Assembly: GCA_002633005.1 (NCBI GenBank)
Contig: NMRA01000223.1
Coordinates: 105,512-153,048, forward strand
Reading direction: 5' to 3'
Source of the DNA: Phoronis australis
Taxonomy: Eukaryota > Phoronida > Phoronidae
DNA: 47,537 nt
Shown: piece after piece, positions 43,590 to 47,537 of the stretch
How the letters are laid out: every line of letters starts with the position of its first letter
Position numbering within the stretch: position 1 is the stretch's first letter
Notes under the pieces: model-generated
Database searches by the model: none
Told to the model about the DNA's origin: nothing
What the model saw: only the letters and a program-made list of their open reading frames with translations
Made by a program: the position numbers and the translations under genes

Positions 43590-46500
43590 TTTCCAGATTG
43601 TTAGTACTTCTACTTCGATTCGCTAAAATGATTCTTTTTCACTGTGGTTTAGAGGTTCATCATTTTTATTTTTCTGACTATAATGTTTTGACCCAAAATG
43701 CACCAGATTGACCCGAAATAAGCCTAGGAGTGCATTTTTACAAAATGCCTCTTTTTCTACAGGTTTTTAGATAGACTCTTCGAATTTTGGAAACAAGAAG
43801 ACACTAAAAGTCTGCATCCGAAATTTACTTGGAACTCAAACGGATGAAGGGAACTAAGTTTCCGGGACAAAGGACATTAAAAAAAATGATTTTTGGGCTA
43901 GACGTTTCATAATCATTCGTACGATTACAATCCATAAAGGAAGTTCAGTCACAAACTTTGGGGTCACTAGGTGCAGCTTTGGGTCATTAAGTGCAGTTTT
44001 CTGTTGAATTTAAGACTTTCAATCAGCTTGTACGTGAATTATGCACTAGGAAGAGCGTTTAAATTCATGGTGGTTCAACCAATTGCCAATCAAATTCTAC
44101 TGATCACATGGATTTGACTCAAAATGCAACGGATTAATGGGTGCATTCCATCAAATTGCTTCTTCTCCTACATGTGTTTAGGTAGGCTCTCCTAATTTTG
44201 ATAACAATCAGGCACTGCAGATGTGCTTCCGAAATTTACGTGGAATTTGAATCGGATCAAGGGAACCGAATTCCCGGGTAAAGGGTCACTGAGTGCAAAA
44301 GTGATTTCTGAGTTAGACCTTTTCTAATTACGCACATGATTACAATTTTCAAAAGAAGCTCACTCACAAGTTTTGGGGTCACTTGAAGCAACTTAGGGTC
44401 ATTAAGTGCAGTTTGTCTGTTAAATTTATGACTTTTAAAAAAAAACTGTTCTTAAGCGATGCATTGATGAGAGCGTTCATTTGCATGGTGGTTCAACAAG
44501 TTGCCTATCAAATTCTATTGATCACTTGCATTTGACTCCAAATGTACTACAGTAACCCGCAACGGGTCAAGGAGTGAATTTCGTCAAGTTCCTTCTTTTC
44601 TATAGGTTTTTAGATAGACTCTCCGAATTTGAAAAGGAGCAGGCACCAGTGATCTGCATTCGAAATTTACTTGAAATTTAAATGGGATCAAGGGAACCAA
44701 ATATACGGGCCAATGGTCATTAAGAGAAAAAAGTTATTTTGAGCTACACCTTACATATTTAGGTATATAGTCTTCATACGTAAATGAAATTCAGTTACAA
44801 ACTTTGGGATCATTAGGGTCACCTGGCTGGTCATTAGGTGCATTTTCCGTTGACATTCTTACTCTTCAGTTTTGCTCTTTCGTAGTTACCAGGCACATCT
44901 CTCTCTTTCCCTCAAAGGATGCAACTTTTATGCAATTTTATGCTCCTATACTTCAAAATGCACGTCTATTGCCGATTAAATTCTATTGATCACATAGATT
45001 TGACTTAAAATGTTCTAGGATGACCTGAGACGGGTCAAAGAGTGCATTCTGTCAAATTGCTTTTTCTTCCACAAGCTTTTAGATAGACTCTCCCAATTTT
45101 GATGACAAGCAGGCACTAGAGAAGTCCATCCGAAACTAACTTGGAGTTTAAATTGGATCAAGGGAACAGAGTTTCCGGGTCAAAGGTCATTAAGTTCAAA
45201 CACAATTTTTGTGCTAGACCTTTCATAATCGTGCATATTATTTCTATTCACAAACGAATCTCAGTCACAAGATTTGGAGTCGTTAGGTTCAACTAGGGGT
45301 CATTAAGTGTAGTTTTACAATCATCTTGTACTGACGTGATACTTTATTAGGGCGTTCATATTCATGGTGGTTCAATCAACTGCCTATGAAATGCTAATGA
45401 TCACATGGTTTTAACTCAAAATGCCCCGGAATGACCCGAAACGCGTAAAGAGGTGCATTCTGTCAAATTGCTTCTTCTTCTGTACGGTGTTAGATAGACT
45501 CTCCGGATTTCGATAATAAGCAGACGCTAGAGAAGTGCCCACGAAATTTACTTGGAAATTAAATCGGATAAAGAGTACCGAGTTTCAGGGTCAAATTTCA
45601 TTAAGTGCAAAAGTAATTTTTGAGCTAGACCTTACACAACAACCTATATAGTTTTCATTTGTAAAGGAAATTTAGTCACAAACCACGGGGTCATTTGGTG
45701 CAGTTTTCCGTTGATATTCCTTTTTTTTACTCTTGCTCTTTCATACATGTAGTTACCAGAGACATCTCTCTCTTTCACACAAAGGATGAATCTCCTATGC
45801 ACTGTAATGCGCCTATACTATGCACGTGCGTACACCATGCACAGAATTGTAAGAGCGCATACGCAATTGCGTTCTAGTTCTTATTATTATTCTTTTTCTT
45901 CTTCATTCCTTTCAGATTATTAGTTTTTTTACTTCGATTCGCTAACAGCATTCACATTTAGTGTGTTTCAAAGGATCATGGCTGTTTTTTTATTATGTTT
46001 TGACCCAAAATGAACCGGATATACCCGAACGGGGTCAAGGAGTGCATTTTCAAAAAATGCTTCTTCTTCCACAAATTTTTAGATAGACTCTTCGAATTTT
46101 GGTAACAAGTCGGCCCTAGAAATATGCATGCGAAAATTACGTGGAATTCCAATCGGATAAAGGGAACTGAGTTTCCGGCTCTAAGGTCATTAAGTGCGAA
46201 AGTGATTCTTGAGCTACACCCTTCATAATCGTCATATCATTACCATTCGTTAACGAAGGTCAGTCAAAAATTTTGGAGTCACTGAGTGCAACTTTGGGGT
46301 TATTAAGTGTACTTTTCTGTTATATTTAAGAATTTTTCATTCAGCTTTTACCTGAATGATGAATTAGTGAGAGTGTTCAAATTCATGGTGGTTCAACCAA
46401 TTGTCGATCAAATTCTATCAATAATACGTGTATGACCCAAAATGCACTATAGGACCGCAAGAGGGGTAAACCAATATATTTCTTTGAAGTGTTTCTCCTT

Positions 46501-46780
46501 GTGCGATTTTTGATATTGCCTTTTTAAATTTCGTGAACAGCTTGGTGCCATATAAGAACACCCACAACTTACATGGAATTTCGATCTAATCAACTGAATC
46601 GAATTTCTGGGTGAATGTTCAGTAAGCGCAAATGAGATTGTTGAGCTAGACCTTTGATAATCATGTATATCATTTTCATTCGTAAAGGAAATCCATTTAC
46701 AAATTTTAGGGTCATCATGTGCAATTGTGGGGGCGTTAGGTGCAGTTTTCTGTTTATATTTCAACTTTTCACTCTTTTTT
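43590..46780. repeat. Array of about 420-bp tandem repeats, roughly seven units
   Basis: The anchor AAAATGCACCGGA...GACCCGAAACGGGTCAAGGAGTGCATT recurs in variants near 43696, 44119, 44539, 45008, 45418, 46008 and 46439. Each is followed by TTTTTAGATAGACTCTCC, GGGTCAAAGGTCATTAAGTG and TTCATGGTGGTTCAA. The interval 45418-46008 is longer because it includes a second copy of the array start (CTTCGATTCGCTAA at 43611 and near 45943), so a higher-order repeat may exist. Open frames at 44804-44989, 45695-45877 and 46447-46764 are incidental. Confidence 0.85.
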
Positions 46781-47367
46781 TAAATTTTTTCATTCTTCCA
46801 GTTAAACATAATTAAGGCAAAGGTCTGAGATTCACTTGCTTTACTTTACAATTCAATGAAATTAAAGTTTACTAAGTTAAATGTATACTTGAACCGATTT
46901 TAGAAATACATTTAAACAAAAGAAAAACATACAAGACAGTGTAGTAGTATATGGCTCTGAAAAGTGAAGAGAGTATTTTGCAATGATAAAATATCCTTAC
47001 AGTGCTATTAAATTATGCATTTGTGACAACCTGTTCGTACATTTTTCCATTTGTAAATTTTTGACAAAATATGTTTTTTCACAGGAGTAATAACTGTTAA
47101 GGTAGGTATATACACTGGTCGAATCTCTAGGTTCCTAACCAAAATGACAAAAAATGCAATTTTAACTGGTTAGACATGGCTCTGAAGGTGACAAAAATCG
47201 AAAAAAAGTTTTTCGTAGTTCGTTTTTTAAAAAATACGTTTTTTAATTGTCAAAAAAAAACAAGTTTACCTCGATTTTTTTTCAAACAGCACAGGGATTA
47301 TCATAAACTGTTTCCTTACGCAATATTCTACTTATCCATACCAATTAAATGTACAAAACCATTATGA
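46781..47367. other. No gene recognised
   Basis: AT-rich flank after the repeat array. The 63-codon frame at 47176-47367 is lysine/phenylalanine-rich and driven by A/T runs. Confidence 0.5.
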
Positions 47368-47537
47368 TCATGTCGTAAACACATCCACTAAAACAAGAAA
47401 CAGTAGGAACACCGCATTTATCCACCTTCACTCTTATCAGGCTTCTATTGTGAGTCAGCATGCGTGAATAATTGGCTGATAAGCCACCTCTGGAACTACT
47501 TTTGGCTGAATGGATGACCAGGCCATAAAATGATAAT
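47368..47537 (+). repeat. Dispersed repeat R, copy 3 (start only)
   Basis: This matches 39131-39304 closely, including GAGTCAGCATGCGTGAATAA and GGCCATAAAATGATAAT, and runs off the window edge. Confidence 0.9.

Noticed and set aside
43067-43604. Four overlapping plus-strand frames with repeated FYVFYLL-like motifs
   Set aside because: They translate the hairpin minisatellite and the ATT tract.

Overview
The window is eukaryotic, AT-rich, repeat-dense genomic DNA from an invertebrate animal. Coding sequence is split into short exons with GT-AG borders. The recognisable host domains (WSC, kringle) are animal extracellular modules. The mobile elements (piggyBac, non-LTR retrotransposon, Ty1/copia, TA-flanked MITE, tRNA-derived SINE head) fit a marine invertebrate such as a lophotrochozoan or invertebrate deuterostome. 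The species cannot be fixed from sequence alone, and no bacterial-type operons are present.

Host gene signal (+ strand): four domain exons support one or more secreted or membrane-anchored modular proteins. They are the second half of a WSC domain (11649-11820), a complete WSC domain (13696-13983), a kringle missing one conserved cysteine (15468-15728) and a complete kringle (41477-41749). Each full-domain exon starts and ends in phase 1, the class suited to exon shuffling. The combination recalls Kremen-type or WSC/kringle receptors, but no CUB domain, signal peptide or membrane segment was tied to it. About 25.7 kb of mostly transposon sequence separates the two kringle exons.

Layout. 1-3640: a GC-rich inverted-repeat island, then a dead piggyBac element. 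3640-11648: sparse sequence with no confident gene. 11649-15728: WSC/WSC/kringle exons with a tRNA-like SINE head. 15.9-39.0 kb: a family of large DNA transposons whose ends are CTTAAG-palindrome arrays. There is one long copy on + (about 15.9-23.4), a partial copy on + (24.2-26.4) and a full copy on - (33.1-39.0). Between the last two lie a LINE, a 719-base assembly gap, dispersed repeats and a hairpin/tandem-repeat element. 39.1-40.4 kb: a repeat also present at 28.8 kb and at the window end. 41.4-42.8 kb: the second kringle exon, a copia LTR insertion and a false duplication from an assembly join. 43.0-46.8 kb: a hairpin minisatellite followed by an array of about 420-bp repeats.

The least familiar system here is the CTTAAG-palindrome transposon family. 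It has short CCCTTAC... terminal inverted repeats, palindrome-packed ends and interchangeable interiors. One copy carries badly decayed reading frames that I do not recognise. The other notable observation is an apparently heterozygous copia insertion next to a kringle exon, visible because two haplotype contigs seem to have been joined at a single N.
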